Shown: positions 21,183-32,155, counted from the stretch's first letter. The stretch is 64,000 bases of DNA from Akkermansia muciniphila (GCA_943331105.2 CALQKH020000008.1:62001-126000), one strand, 5' to 3'. Numbers and translations are program-made. Notes: generated by a model not told the origin, from the letters alone.

Positions 21183-22493
21183 TCAGAGCGTGCCGTAGCT
21201 GTGCAGGCCGCTCAAAAACATGTTCACGCCCAAGAAAGCAAAGGTCGTGATGCCCAAGCCCACCAAGGCCCACCAAGCAGCCACCGTACCGCGCAGGCCT
21301 TTCATGAGGCGCATGTGCAACCAGGCCGCGTAGTTCAACCAAACGATCAGGGCCCAGGTCTCCTTCGGGTCCCAACTCCAATAACCTCCCCAAGCCTCTG
21401 CCGCCCACAAAGCGCCCAGCACCGTGGCGATGGTGAAGAAGGCAAAGCCCACAGCGATGGATTTGTACATCACATCGTCCAGGATTTCAAAGGACGGCAA
21501 GCGCTCGGCAATGCGTCGACGGCCGAGCAAAATACCCGCCACGATGAAGGCGGATATGCCGAAGTAAACCATCCAGTAGCTGCTGGTCTGGTCGTTGGCC
21601 GATTGGCGGAATACGACCGGCTCAAAGCACAGCACAATGCCCAGCAACCACAGGGGTGCCAGCTTGTACCAGCGGGTCTCGGTCGCTTGTTGTTTGATCA
21701 GGTAAGCAAAAGCCACCATGGCCGCCAAGGCAAATGTGCCGTAACCAATGAAGTTGGCCGGAACGTGCAATTTCATCCACCAGCTCTTGAGGGCGGGCAC
21801 CAAGGGCTGAATCTCGTGGGCTTCACGCACCAAGGTGTACCAAAGCAAAAAGCCAACGGCTGCACTCACCACCAACATGACGAATGCGCCCAGAGCACGG
21901 GTTTTGTACTGCGCTTCGTAGTACAGGTAAAAGGCCGTCGTCATCCAGCAAAACATGATGAAGACTTCGTACAGGTTGCTCACCGGGATGTGCCCGATGT
22001 CTGGGCCTAACTGGTGGCTTTCGTACCAGCGCACCAAGGTACCGATCAGGGCCAAGCCCACCGCCACCCAAGCCATGCGCGAGCCCAAGGACTCCATCGC
22101 GTCGGCCTGACCCCGGATGAATATGCCCGCCCAATAAAAAACAGTGCTGATGAAAAACAGCATGCTCATCCACAGGATGGCCGACTGGCTCGACAAAAAG
22201 TACTTGAGCAAAAACACCTGCTCTGCCCTTGCCAGGTCGCCTTGGTAAAGGTAGATCGCCAGCAAGGACAAACCCGTCACCACCAAAATCAAGGTGCGCA
22301 AAGGACGCCAAAACCAGGCCAACCAAATCACTGCAGGCAAGCTGCCGATCAAGATGGCTTGCTCGTAAACATCCATCGCTTGTTGATAACGGCTGAAGGC
22401 GAATACGGTACCCAACAAGGCCAGCAAAGCAAAGCCCCAGTCCAGTGCCGAACGGCTAGAAAAGTAGCCTGGATTCAAAGTGACAGTGGTCAT
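21183..22493 (-). CDS. ccsB: System II cytochrome c biogenesis protein, WWD/ResC family
   Basis: This 436-residue polytopic protein exports and presents heme for covalent attachment to apocytochromes c. The heme-handling WWD signature is WGGYWSWDPKETWALIVW in the C-terminal half, with flanking conserved histidines. It is called CcsB by TIGRFAM and CcsA or ResC in other nomenclature. The ATG overlaps the resB stop (ATGA, 22490-22493), and together they form the heme synthetase complex. The 174 bases between this gene and msrP hold nothing I can support. Confidence 0.93.
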   Translation of the reverse strand: MTTVTLNPGYFSSRSALDWGFALLALLGTVFAFSRYQQAMDVYEQAILIGSLPAVIWLAWFWRPLRTLILVVTGLSLLAIYLYQGDLARAEQVFLLKYFLSSQSAILWMSMLFFISTVFYWAGIFIRGQADAMESLGSRMAWVAVGLALIGTLVRWYESHQLGPDIGHIPVSNLYEVFIMFCWMTTAFYLYYEAQYKTRALGAFVMLVVSAAVGFLLWYTLVREAHEIQPLVPALKSWWMKLHVPANFIGYGTFALAAMVAFAYLIKQQATETRWYKLAPLWLLGIVLCFEPVVFRQSANDQTSSYWMVYFGISAFIVAGILLGRRRIAERLPSFEILDDVMYKSIAVGFAFFTIATVLGALWAAEAWGGYWSWDPKETWALIVWLNYAAWLHMRLMKGLRGTVAAWWALVGLGITTFAFLGVNMFLSGLHSYGTL

Positions 22494-24616
22494 GTTGTTT
22501 TCTCGGAGCGGCCCAACAATCGGGCGGTCAATTGGTCAAATTCACGGTCCACGTCCATGGTCTTGCGGTTAGAGGACAAAGCCATGTTCGCTTGGGCACC
22601 ATCGCCTTGCGGCGATAGCCAGATCCACAAGCGACGATCACGAACATACAGCATTGCAAAAATACCCAAGATCAAAAGGGCACAGCCTAAATACACGATG
22701 GACTGGCCCGGCGCTCTGGCCACCTGGAACACGCTGGCTTGCACCTGCTTGAAATCTTTCAGCAAAAACGTCATGGGCGCAGCATAAAACGGCGCATCTG
22801 ACAGCGCCAACACCGCCTGCGTCATGAAGCCTTGCACCTGCTCTGAAGGCATCGGTTTGGCACCGGCTTGCTCCCGGGCCACCGCGTCAAGCTCAAACAA
22901 GGCACCGTTCAAAATGCGCACAAACATTTCGCCCGCACGGGCTCGTTCGGCCTCAGGCACATTCGACTCCAAAAAATCCGCCAAAGCCTGCAGTCCAGAG
23001 ACCTGTTTGCCCTGCACCTGCTCCAAACCGGCAAACAAACCCAAAGAACGGGCAGCCGAATCGGCCAACTGCTGCGTTAACTCAGGGCGCTGCGGGTCAA
23101 CGGCCTTGCGGGCGTAACGCTGCACTGCACGGTTGCGCAACTCGGGCGTATCAAGCGCGGCGCGCAAACGGATGAAACCGGTCAACTCGCTGTTCTCATC
23201 GGCGGGTGGACGCAGGTAACGGAATGGCTCACTGGGCGTCTCGCGCATGCCCAACAAGAACACGGGCACACCGTCGCCCGTGTCCACGGGTAACATGTAA
23301 TTGTTGTATTCGCGGGCTTGGCCAGCGCCATCGCGCAGTTTGTAACTCACACTGGGGCCCACATTGCGCAATTCTTTGGTTTGGGTGGTTTTATTGCCCG
23401 CACCCAAACGCTCATCAATGGCGCTGCGCAGATCCACCTTGCGCACATCCACCGCCGTGCCTTGAGGGCCTTCGCCACCCGACATGTTCTCCACGTTGAT
23501 CACGCGCAGGCCGGTGAACTCCAAGCTCAGTTTTTCGTTGCCATTGGTCAGGTCGGTACTGCCGCCAATCGTGCCTTCCACCTCAAACGACTTGGTGGCG
23601 GCCGACATGGGCACCGCTTGCAAGGTGACCTGAGAGCCACCGTCGTCAAAGCTGGACTGGTAAATATTGATGCCCTTGAAGCTGGCCGGATGGTTCACCT
23701 CGACACGGGCTTCTTGTTTTTCACCCGTAGCCTTGTCGTGGATGATGATGTCGCTGGCAAACAGCTTGGGCATGCCAGTCGAGTAGTACTCGACGATGAA
23801 TTTTTTCAGTTCGATCACAAAGGGTAACTCTTGCAACAAGATGCCATTGGATTGGCTCAAGATCGCCGTTCCCGAGGCTGTGTCTTCGGCCACCAGCAAA
23901 TTGCCCCGGAAAGCCAGGTTGCGTTCGGACAATCGGTGCTGCGCAGGCACATCGGCAATCAAGCCGCCACCGTTGTAAATTTCCTTGCCGCCAAACCACA
24001 TCTGGGCGCGCACCATCAAGTCGCCATCCAGCAAACCGCCCACACACACCAACACGATGGCCGAGTGCGCTGCGATGTAACCGATCTTGTTGGCCGCACC
24101 CGCTTTGGCCGCCAACATCCAGCCCTTGCCTGCCGGTGTGTCGCGCTCTTGCAGCTTGACCTTCCACCCCCCTGTGGCCAGCAAGGCCCCCAGGCGTTTG
24201 GCGGCAAGCTCAGGCGCTTCGTTCAAATGGCCTTCGGCCTTGTGGTGGAAGGCCTTGAGGCTTTGTTCGCGGATATTTTCTTTGTAGTTTTTAAGATCCA
24301 CCAAGATCTTGGGGGCATTGCGGGCAATGCACAAACTGGTGCTGATGACCAGAAAAGCCAGGATCAACAAAAACCACCAAGCGCTGTAAACCGAGTTGAG
24401 TTTGAGGGTGGCGAACAATTCAGCCCAAAATGGTCCAAATTGATTGATGTAGTTGTTGGTGGGCTCGTTTTGTTTGAGCACTGTGCCAATGACCGAGGCG
24501 ATACAGATGACCGTCAGCAAAGAGATGGCAAAGCGCATGGACGACAGCAACTCGATCACGGCCTGCCTGCGGGAGGAGCCGTGCTCGGAGTCTGGGCTGG
24601 AAGCAACAGTCGTCAT
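22490..24616 (-). CDS. resB: Cytochrome c biogenesis protein ResB
   Basis: This 708-residue partner of the WWD protein belongs to the ResB family. It has an N-terminal membrane helix pair (about 28-50 and 75-100, with SMRFAISLLTVICIASVIGT), a third helix near 175-195, a large periplasmic domain, and a final helix (IVYLGCALLILGIFAMLYV) near the C-terminus. This matches System II (CcsB/Ccs1) architecture. ATG 24616 is chosen because upstream codons lack family features. It works with the overlapping downstream gene and probably matures the cytochrome c4 encoded next door. Confidence 0.93.
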   Translation of the reverse strand: MTTVASSPDSEHGSSRRQAVIELLSSMRFAISLLTVICIASVIGTVLKQNEPTNNYINQFGPFWAELFATLKLNSVYSAWWFLLILAFLVISTSLCIARNAPKILVDLKNYKENIREQSLKAFHHKAEGHLNEAPELAAKRLGALLATGGWKVKLQERDTPAGKGWMLAAKAGAANKIGYIAAHSAIVLVCVGGLLDGDLMVRAQMWFGGKEIYNGGGLIADVPAQHRLSERNLAFRGNLLVAEDTASGTAILSQSNGILLQELPFVIELKKFIVEYYSTGMPKLFASDIIIHDKATGEKQEARVEVNHPASFKGINIYQSSFDDGGSQVTLQAVPMSAATKSFEVEGTIGGSTDLTNGNEKLSLEFTGLRVINVENMSGGEGPQGTAVDVRKVDLRSAIDERLGAGNKTTQTKELRNVGPSVSYKLRDGAGQAREYNNYMLPVDTGDGVPVFLLGMRETPSEPFRYLRPPADENSELTGFIRLRAALDTPELRNRAVQRYARKAVDPQRPELTQQLADSAARSLGLFAGLEQVQGKQVSGLQALADFLESNVPEAERARAGEMFVRILNGALFELDAVAREQAGAKPMPSEQVQGFMTQAVLALSDAPFYAAPMTFLLKDFKQVQASVFQVARAPGQSIVYLGCALLILGIFAMLYVRDRRLWIWLSPQGDGAQANMALSSNRKTMDVDREFDQLTARLLGRSEKTT

Positions 24617-24677
24617 GGGGTGTTTGAAAAAAGAGCCGCGCCAGAAGGGGCAAGGAGGTGAGCGTTGGAAACAACAA

Positions 24678-24695
24678 AGGCCGGAAAGCCGGCCT
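24678..24695 (-). terminator. Intrinsic terminator after the cytochrome c4 gene
   Basis: AGGCCGG (24678-24684) pairs with CCGGCCT (24689-24695) around an AAAG loop. On the minus strand the hairpin is followed by a T-rich run (TTTGTTGTTT). It lies about 120 bases beyond the cytochrome c4 stop and before resB, so it separates the two leftward units. The rest of the 198-base gap looks non-coding. Confidence 0.65.
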
Positions 24696-24814
24696 GTGTG
24701 CATGTCATATCAGCCGATTCTTAATTGTGCCGCAGGCTCAAGGCCTTCAGGACAAAACCCCCAGATGGCTGCAGGGCAAAACTGCAGCAACCCAGGAACT
24801 CGGCTGACAAGCGG

Positions 24815-25447
24815 TCAGCGAAGACCTGCGATGTAGTCAGAGACCGCTTTGATTTCGCGGTCGTTCATCTTGGCGGCCACTTGGGTCATTTGCAAATTGT
24901 TCTTGCGAACACCTTCGCGGAACTGGGTGAGCTGGGCAGCGGTGTACTCTGCGTGCTGACCGGCGAGGCGCGGGTACTGTGAAGGCATGCCAGCGCCATT
25001 GGGCGAATGGCAGCTCACGCAAGCCGCAATTTGACGGTCTGGAATACCGCCGCGGTAAATGCGCTCACCCCAAGCCACGGTCTCTTTGGCACTGGCAAAA
25101 CCGGGCTTAGCCTGCTTGGAAGCCAACCAAAAAGCGATGTTGCGCATGTCGTCATCGCTGAGCGCTGCGACCATGCCGCTCATGACGGCATTGGCACGCT
25201 TGCCCGATTTGTACTCTTGCAATTGCTTGAGCAGGTATTCAGGGTGTTGTTGGGCCAGCTTGGGGTTGGATGGCGTGCTGGAGTTGCCATCGGCAGCGTG
25301 GCATGCCACACAAGCTTGGCTGAAGATGGCTTCGCCTTTGGCCAGGTCGGGCTTGGCGGCCTTGGTGGCGGGGCCAGCGGCCAGTGCAGAACCGGCCACC
25401 AAGGCGGCCGACAGAGCGGTGATCAAGAGAGAGGAAATCGACTTCAT
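24815..25447 (-). CDS. Periplasmic di-heme cytochrome c4
   Basis: This 210-residue protein has a cleavable signal peptide (ending SALAAG) and two CxxCH heme sites, CVACH near residue 49 and CVSCH near residue 142. Each is in a cytochrome c fold with a downstream Met ligand (for example AVMSGM and LQMTQVAAKM). The two-domain layout and length match cytochrome c4, an electron carrier to terminal oxidases. Neighbouring resB/ccsB supply its heme attachment machinery. Confidence 0.93.
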   Translation of the reverse strand: MKSISSLLITALSAALVAGSALAAGPATKAAKPDLAKGEAIFSQACVACHAADGNSSTPSNPKLAQQHPEYLLKQLQEYKSGKRANAVMSGMVAALSDDDMRNIAFWLASKQAKPGFASAKETVAWGERIYRGGIPDRQIAACVSCHSPNGAGMPSQYPRLAGQHAEYTAAQLTQFREGVRKNNLQMTQVAAKMNDREIKAVSDYIAGLR

Positions 25448-25534
25448 GGCGTGATCCAAGAGTTGGCGCAAAACCCAAGGATTCTACAATGAGGTCCGCG
25501 TCAGTTTCCTGACGACCCAAGGTATCCCTGATTT

Positions 25535-26314
25535 ATGAGCTCCCGCCCCCCAGTTCGCGTTCCAGCAAAGCCCGCAAAAGTCCCCAAAGCCAATGCGGCC
25601 GCGACTTCGGTGGTTCGCAATAACCCCGCATCTGTCACGCCCATGGGCTGGATGCACACGGCCCGCTTTTTGACCACCGCCGCGCAATTGCACCATTTGC
25701 CCGCGATGGACACCCCCGAAATCGCCTTTGTAGGCCGCTCCAACGCCGGCAAATCCACCTGCATCAACACCCTGACACAAAAGAAGCAGCTGGCTTTTGC
25801 CTCGAAAAAGCCTGGCCGCACCCAGCACATCAACCTGTTTGCTCTGGGCAAGCAAGGCATCACCGATGCGGTGCTGGCCGACCTGCCCGGCTACGGCTAT
25901 GCCGCCGTGGCCAAGATGGACAAGCTGCGCTGGCAGCAAGTCATGGCCAACTACCTGGTCAGCCGCGACAACCTGACCGGTATCGTCATGATGTGCGACC
26001 CCCGCCACGGACTGACCGAGCTGGACGACATCCTGCTGGAGGTGATCCGCCCCCGCGTCGAAGAGGGCCTGAAATTTCTGATCATCTTGACCAAAGCCGA
26101 CAAACTCACCCGCGCTGAACAAGCCAAGGCCTTGTCGATTGCGCGGCTGCAAGCTGGCGGCGGTGAAGTCAAACTCTTTTCCGCCTTGAAAAAACAAGGC
26201 GTAGACGAAGTGGCGCAACTGCTGTGGGACTGGACCCACCCGGCCGATGGCGCTGTGGCAGCACCCCAAGCCGCCGAGCCACCCGAAGAAGAAACTGAGG
26301 CCGTGGATGAATGA
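25535..26314 (+). CDS. engB: Ribosome biogenesis GTP-binding protein EngB/YihA
   Basis: This 259-residue GTPase is needed for assembly of the large ribosomal subunit and for division. GTPase motifs: G1 GRSNAGKST, G2 around KPGRTQHI, G3 DLPGYGYA, G4 TKAD, and G5 region LFSALKKQG. It carries an N-terminal extension of about 30 residues (Pro/Ala/Lys-rich) and an acidic C-terminal tail, so an internal start is possible. It is divergent from the cytochrome c4 gene, the usual arrangement in Comamonadaceae. Confidence 0.95.
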   Translation: MSSRPPVRVPAKPAKVPKANAAATSVVRNNPASVTPMGWMHTARFLTTAAQLHHLPAMDTPEIAFVGRSNAGKSTCINTLTQKKQLAFASKKPGRTQHINLFALGKQGITDAVLADLPGYGYAAVAKMDKLRWQQVMANYLVSRDNLTGIVMMCDPRHGLTELDDILLEVIRPRVEEGLKFLIILTKADKLTRAEQAKALSIARLQAGGGEVKLFSALKKQGVDEVAQLLWDWTHPADGAVAAPQAAEPPEEETEAVDE

Positions 26315-26376
26315 GCGCGTGCTTCAAAGCACCTCGGACCCGCGCCACCGACCAGGTCAACCCAAAGTGATCCGCT

Positions 26377-27351
26377 GTGCCCCAAGTTACACCCTCTCAG
26401 CCTGAGATCCAGACCTGGCAACAAAACCTGCCCCATGGCATCGATTTGAGTTGCCGGGCGTGTGGGGAACCCGGTCGCCCCGTGCTGCTGTTTTTGCACG
26501 GCTTTCCAGAGGGCGCCTGGGTCTGGGACCCCTTGCTGCTGCATTTCTCAAAACCTGAAAACGGCGGCTACCGCTGCGTGGCCCCCAACCTGCGGGGCTA
26601 CGAACGCTCCAGTGCCCCCGATGACGTCAAGGCCTACCGCGCCAAGCACTTGGTCCAAGACATCGCAGCGCTCATCGACACCGAATGCAAAACCCAAGGT
26701 GGTCGTGCGCCGTTGGCCGCCTTGATCGCCCACGACTGGGGCGGTGCCGTGGCCTGGAGCCTCGCCAACCAGCACCCAGCGCTCCTGCAAAAACTGGTCA
26801 TCGTCAACTCGCCCCACCCCGGCCCCTTTTTGCAGGCGTTGCAAAACGACCCAGCTCAAAAAACGGCCAGTACTTACATGAACTTTTTGGTCCAGTCCGA
26901 TGCAGCGGCCCAATTGACGGCGAATGACTTTGAACGACTGTTTGGTTTTTTAACGGGCCAAGACCCCTCGCTGCAATCGCTGACCTCCCAAGCGATGGCT
27001 GGCCAAGCCGACTGGCTGACACCCGCAGTCAAAGCGCAATACCGCCAAGTTTGGCAGCACGGCCTGCAAGGCGGTCTGAATTACTACCGCGCGTCGCCCC
27101 TGCGTCCGGCAACCCCTACCGACCCGGGGGCAAACGCCGTGCAAATCCCGCCCCAAGGGCTGCGCATCGAGGTCCCTACCCTGGTCCTGTGGGCTCAAGA
27201 CGATGTGGCCCTGCTGCCCTGCCTGACCGAAGGCTTGGACGAACACATCGCCGATCTGAAAACAGTGCCCATTGCCAACGCCACCCACTGGGTGGTGCAT
27301 GAGCAGCCCCAAAGGGTGATCGAGGAAATCTCTGCCTTTTTAAAAACGTGA
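26377..27351 (+). CDS. Alpha/beta hydrolase, epoxide hydrolase-like
   Basis: This 324-residue alpha/beta-fold hydrolase has oxyanion motif HGFPEGAWVW at about 42. The nucleophile elbow AHDWGGA suggests an aspartate nucleophile as in epoxide hydrolases and haloalkane dehalogenases. An acid residue lies in LWAQDDVALL, and the catalytic His in ATHWVVHEQP near the C-terminus. The start is GTG at 26377. The substrate is unknown. It follows engB on the same strand and converges with the acyltransferase genes; the 17-base gap between them has no clear terminator. Confidence 0.8.
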   Translation: MPQVTPSQPEIQTWQQNLPHGIDLSCRACGEPGRPVLLFLHGFPEGAWVWDPLLLHFSKPENGGYRCVAPNLRGYERSSAPDDVKAYRAKHLVQDIAALIDTECKTQGGRAPLAALIAHDWGGAVAWSLANQHPALLQKLVIVNSPHPGPFLQALQNDPAQKTASTYMNFLVQSDAAAQLTANDFERLFGFLTGQDPSLQSLTSQAMAGQADWLTPAVKAQYRQVWQHGLQGGLNYYRASPLRPATPTDPGANAVQIPPQGLRIEVPTLVLWAQDDVALLPCLTEGLDEHIADLKTVPIANATHWVVHEQPQRVIEEISAFLKT

Positions 27352-27368
27352 GTGAGCCCTAGGCCCCT

Positions 27369-28229
27369 TCAATAAAAGCCAGGCTCACCCTCAGGCCGGG
27401 TCTTGAAACGCTTGTGCACCCAGTAATACTGCTCGGGCATGGTTTCAATCACTGCCTGCAAGGCCCGGTTCATCTGGGCTGTGTCTGCCAGCGCATCCGC
27501 CGTCGGGAAATCTGGCCAAACAGGCCCCACCTCCAAGCCATACCCCTGCGGCGTCAACCGGGTGGCCACCATCAGCACTCTGGCACGCCCCAAACGCGCA
27601 AAACGTGACAAAGACGGCACCGTGGCCGCTTGAAGGCCATAAAAAGGCACGAAAACCGAGTCCTCACGGCCAAAATCCATATCGGGCAAAAGGTACAACT
27701 TGTCGCCCTCTCGCAGACCGGACACGATTTGCTTGACCCCTTGTTGCCTGAAAAACAACTTGATGCGCCCCGACCGGTTGCGCCCTTGCCGCACCCACTC
27801 GTCCAGAATCGGGTTGCGCTGCCGCGTGTAGATGCTGGCCATGGACACGCCCTGCAACATGGTCAATACGGTCCCGCCTGCGTCCATGCCCACAAAATGC
27901 GGGGCCAGCATCACCACGGGCTCGGCCCCCTGCAAAGGACTGACATCACCCTTGACCGACAAGCGCCTGCGCAACACCTCCTCAGATCCATGCCAAAGCC
28001 ATGAGCGATCTATCAATGACTGCATCAAAACCACAAAATGACGCCTGGCCAGGTGCCCACGCTGCGCTGCGCTGAGTTGCGGGAAACACAAGCCCAAATT
28101 GACCTGAACAATGTGCCGTCTTGAATGGGCGAAGGCAAACAAGACATGGCCCAACAACCACCCCAAAGTCCGCAAAAGCGGCAAAGGCCAAATCGCCAAA
28201 AAGCGCATGAAAAGAGGGACCCAACGCAT
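27369..28229 (-). CDS. Lipid A acyltransferase, LpxL/HtrB family (second of pair)
   Basis: This 286-residue inner-membrane acyltransferase should add a secondary acyl chain to lipid A. The catalytic motif H-x4-D is seen in APHFVGMDAGG at about residue 125. An N-terminal membrane anchor (about 10-35) and the downstream blocks YLLPDMDFG and VPFYG fit the LpxL/LpxM family. The ATG overlaps the stop of the upstream paralogue by one base (TGATG), so the two are coupled. Which acyl position each modifies cannot be told. Confidence 0.85.
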   Translation of the reverse strand: MRWVPLFMRFLAIWPLPLLRTLGWLLGHVLFAFAHSRRHIVQVNLGLCFPQLSAAQRGHLARRHFVVLMQSLIDRSWLWHGSEEVLRRRLSVKGDVSPLQGAEPVVMLAPHFVGMDAGGTVLTMLQGVSMASIYTRQRNPILDEWVRQGRNRSGRIKLFFRQQGVKQIVSGLREGDKLYLLPDMDFGREDSVFVPFYGLQAATVPSLSRFARLGRARVLMVATRLTPQGYGLEVGPVWPDFPTADALADTAQMNRALQAVIETMPEQYYWVHKRFKTRPEGEPGFY

Positions 28230-29059
28230 CACGAATCCTGGCGCGGGGCCTTGTAACGGGCATAGCCCCACAAATGCTGTTGTGGGCAGGCCAGCACCAT
28301 GCCCTCCATCGCTTGGTTGATTTGCACCACCGCCGTGTTCAGATCGGACGACAAATCGTGGCCCAAGGTGCGTGTGTGCAACCGATACCCACGACCCCAA
28401 GGCAACCGCTCACCCCAAATCAGCACCACATGGGCACCGGTTTGCAAAGCCAGCCTCGCAGCCAAGGTCATGGTGTAGGCCTGTTTGCCAAAGTAAGGGG
28501 CCCACTGTCCCATGCCCTCAGGTGGCACCTGGTCAGGCAACAAGCCCACCGCTTCGCCAGCCCGCAAAGCCTTGATCATCTGCCGCACACCAGCCAAGGT
28601 GGTGGGCACGGCCTGCAAACCCGGCCGATTGCGGGCCAAAGCCATCACCTCATTCAAGGCCGCGTAGCGTGCAGGGCGGTACAGCACCGTCAATTGGCCG
28701 TGTTGGGCGCCAAATCTCAGCGCCAAAGCCTGCGCCGTGATTTCAAAGCAACCCATGTGAGGCGTCAAAAACAACACCCCCTGCCCTTGTGCATAAGCCT
28801 CAGCTGCAGCACGGTCATCGGCCCACTCCAAAGGCGGCGTGCGCCCGAGCCACAAACGCGGCAACTCGGCTGTCATGCGGCCCGCTTGCCCCACAGCCCC
28901 CCATACGGCTCGCCAGTCAAGACCTGCCTGTTTGGCGTTGTCCAAAAAACGGCGACGGTAAGTTCCCGAAAAAATCCAGGCCAGCCAACCGCCCACACCC
29001 CCAAGGGCATGCAAGGCCCAAAGAGGCCAACGAGAAAAAAAACGAAACCAACTCAACAT
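28229..29059 (-). CDS. Lipid A acyltransferase, LpxL/HtrB family (first of pair)
   Basis: This 276-residue paralogue of the next gene has a membrane anchor at about 5-30. Its catalytic motif is H-x4-E (TPHMGCFEIT at about 100), the glutamate variant accepted in this family. Conserved LLPDQVPPEGMG and the phosphate/lipid-binding LYRP blocks follow. ATG 29059 is chosen over upstream in-frame starts because it gives the usual N-terminus. In many Burkholderiales such a pair sits beside metK; here an HTH gene lies on the other side of the 180-base gap. Confidence 0.84.
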   Translation of the reverse strand: MLSWFRFFSRWPLWALHALGGVGGWLAWIFSGTYRRRFLDNAKQAGLDWRAVWGAVGQAGRMTAELPRLWLGRTPPLEWADDRAAAEAYAQGQGVLFLTPHMGCFEITAQALALRFGAQHGQLTVLYRPARYAALNEVMALARNRPGLQAVPTTLAGVRQMIKALRAGEAVGLLPDQVPPEGMGQWAPYFGKQAYTMTLAARLALQTGAHVVLIWGERLPWGRGYRLHTRTLGHDLSSDLNTAVVQINQAMEGMVLACPQQHLWGYARYKAPRQDS

Positions 29060-29239
29060 GGGGGAGATTTTGCCTTGAACCCACGCAAAGCCCTGAACGC
29101 TCAGCCTCAAACGCTTTACCGGTTTTCTTCTGCCCGACTACCGGTTCAACAAGGCACCTTGCCAACGTGGCTTGGCCTACGATTCAAAAAGGCCAAAAAA
29201 CCCAATTTCAACGAAGCTCACAACCTTGGGAACAAGCAC

Positions 29240-29821
29240 ATGAAAACACCACAAAATCCACAAAATTACTTCAGCACGAGCCAAGCCGCCAAAGTTCTCG
29301 GCCTGTCGGTGGGCACCGTACAGCGCATGGTCCAAAACGGGGTCTTTAAAGCCTTCGTCACCCAAGGTGGTCACCGCCGCATTCTGTCCACCTCCCTGAA
29401 CGACTATTGCCAAAAGCAGGGCGTCAGCACCATCGGCTTGGTGCCTGCGCACCCCGTTGCACAAATTTATGTGCTGCACGACGGCGCACACATGACACCG
29501 GCCCTCAGCCATCTCAGCACATGGTCCTGCGTTACCGTCATGACCCACCCACTGGATTTGATGGAGATAGGCCCAGAACTCGCGGTTTTGTTTGTGGACG
29601 CGCGCATGGCCTGGCTGCACACCTCCCCCGCGCATCTGCACAACGCCCGGATGCAAAACACGCACATCATTCTGTATAACAGCGAACATTTACCCGTCAA
29701 CAGCCTGTTCACCGAAAGCCAGAACCTGCACCTTTTTGCGGGTGACATCAGCACCGATTTGGTGGACGGCTACTTGCTCTGCCTGCAGCAACAGCAGCCC
29801 GAAACCATCCGTTGCCACTAG
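29240..29821 (+). CDS. HTH (excisionase/MerR-like) protein with an uncharacterised C-terminal domain
   Basis: This 193-residue protein has an N-terminal winged HTH of the excisionase type (YFSTSQAAKVLGLSVGTVQR at 10-29, then GGHRRI). Residues about 75-185 have alternating beta strands (IYVLHDG, VTVMTH, LAVLFVDA, THIILYN) suggesting a receiver-like or flavodoxin-like fold. The acidic phospho-acceptor pattern is not convincing, so it could be a pseudo-receiver. It ends about 30 bases before the groESL promoter and may feed into or regulate that operon, which is inference. I do not recognise a named homologue. The 180 bases before it hold its promoter region and nothing else I can call. Confidence 0.7.
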   Translation: MKTPQNPQNYFSTSQAAKVLGLSVGTVQRMVQNGVFKAFVTQGGHRRILSTSLNDYCQKQGVSTIGLVPAHPVAQIYVLHDGAHMTPALSHLSTWSCVTVMTHPLDLMEIGPELAVLFVDARMAWLHTSPAHLHNARMQNTHIILYNSEHLPVNSLFTESQNLHLFAGDISTDLVDGYLLCLQQQQPETIRCH

Positions 29822-29850
29822 AAACCCTCGACTTGTTTGCGACCGGGGTC

Positions 29851-29878
29851 TTGAAACGCCCCAAAAAGCCCTTATCAT
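29851..29878 (+). promoter_or_regulatory. groESL promoter
   Basis: TTGAAA (29851-29856), a 16-base spacer and TATCAT (29873-29878) form a good sigma-70 type promoter. The preceding C makes CTTGAAA, and CCCTTATCAT downstream partly resembles a sigma-32 heat-shock promoter, so dual use is possible. The CIRCE operator starts at the last base of the -10 box. Confidence 0.65.
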
Positions 29879-29904
29879 TAGCACTCGATAGGGATGAGTG
29901 CTAA
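29878..29904. promoter_or_regulatory. CIRCE operator (HrcA binding site)
   Basis: TTAGCACTC (29878-29886), nine spacer bases and GAGTGCTAA (29896-29904) match the CIRCE consensus without a mismatch. CIRCE is bound by HrcA, which represses groESL until heat shock. It covers the transcription start region about 80 bases before groES. hrcA itself is not in the window. Confidence 0.95.
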
Positions 29905-29985
29905 CAATCACACGCCCTTCAGATTTCAGCAGCACCCAAACAGGTGCTTTTGTTTTTCAACCCTTGTTTCAATTCAGGAGATTCC

Positions 29986-30273
29986 ATGAAACTGCGTCCT
30001 TTGGGCGATCGCGTGATCGTCAAGCGTATCGAAAGCGAAACCAAAACAGCCTCGGGCATCGTGATTCCCGATTCGGCTGCAGAAAAGCCAGATCAAGGCG
30101 AAGTCTTGGCCGTTGGCCCCGGCAAAACCAATGACAAAGGCGAGACCAAAGCCCTGAGCGTCAAAGTCGGCGACCGCGTGTTGTTCGGCAAGTACAGCGG
30201 CCAGACCGTCAAGGTCGGTGGCGACGAGCTGTTGGTCATGAAAGAAGAAGACCTGTTCGCAGTAGTCGAATAA
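29986..30273 (+). CDS. groES: Co-chaperonin GroES
   Basis: This 95-residue heptameric lid of the GroEL chamber has family blocks [32 protein letters not shown] (around the mobile loop) and [19 protein letters not shown] 29986 follows a strong AGGAG. It is cotranscribed with groEL 86 bases downstream under the CIRCE-controlled promoter. Confidence 0.98.
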   Translation: MKLRPLGDRVIVKRIESETKTASGIVIPDSAAEKPDQGEVLAVGPGKTNDKGETKALSVKVGDRVLFGKYSGQTVKVGGDELLVMKEEDLFAVVE

Positions 30274-30329
30274 CTTGCGGGACAGAGCGAACGATGCGCG
30301 ATGCGCCCGTTCGCTCTGTCCTCAACTGA

Positions 30330-32012
<1,683 letters not shown>

Positions 32013-32075
32013 GCTTGGGCATGTAATTGCCCCGCTGTCCGGACTGAGGGTTTGCGCCCTCACCCGGCCAAAAAC

Positions 32076-32112
32076 AAAGCCCCGCAAGGTGAAAGCCTTG
32101 CAGGGCTTTTTT
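32076..32112 (+). terminator. Intrinsic terminator of groESL
   Basis: AAAGCCC plus GCAAGG (32076-32089) pairs with CCTTGC plus GGGCTTT (32096-32109), with one internal mismatch and a six-base loop, followed directly by T residues. It lies 64 bases beyond the groEL stop and 44 bases before the next gene. Confidence 0.85.
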
Positions 32113-32155
32113 GCATCTGCACGGTGGATTTCGCTTGTGCCTATAAGATGTGCGC

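Noticed and set aside
27352..27388. GTGAGCC/GGCTCAC inverted repeat as a bidirectional terminator
   Set aside because: Seven-base arms with a 23-base loop and no T-run on either strand; too weak to call.
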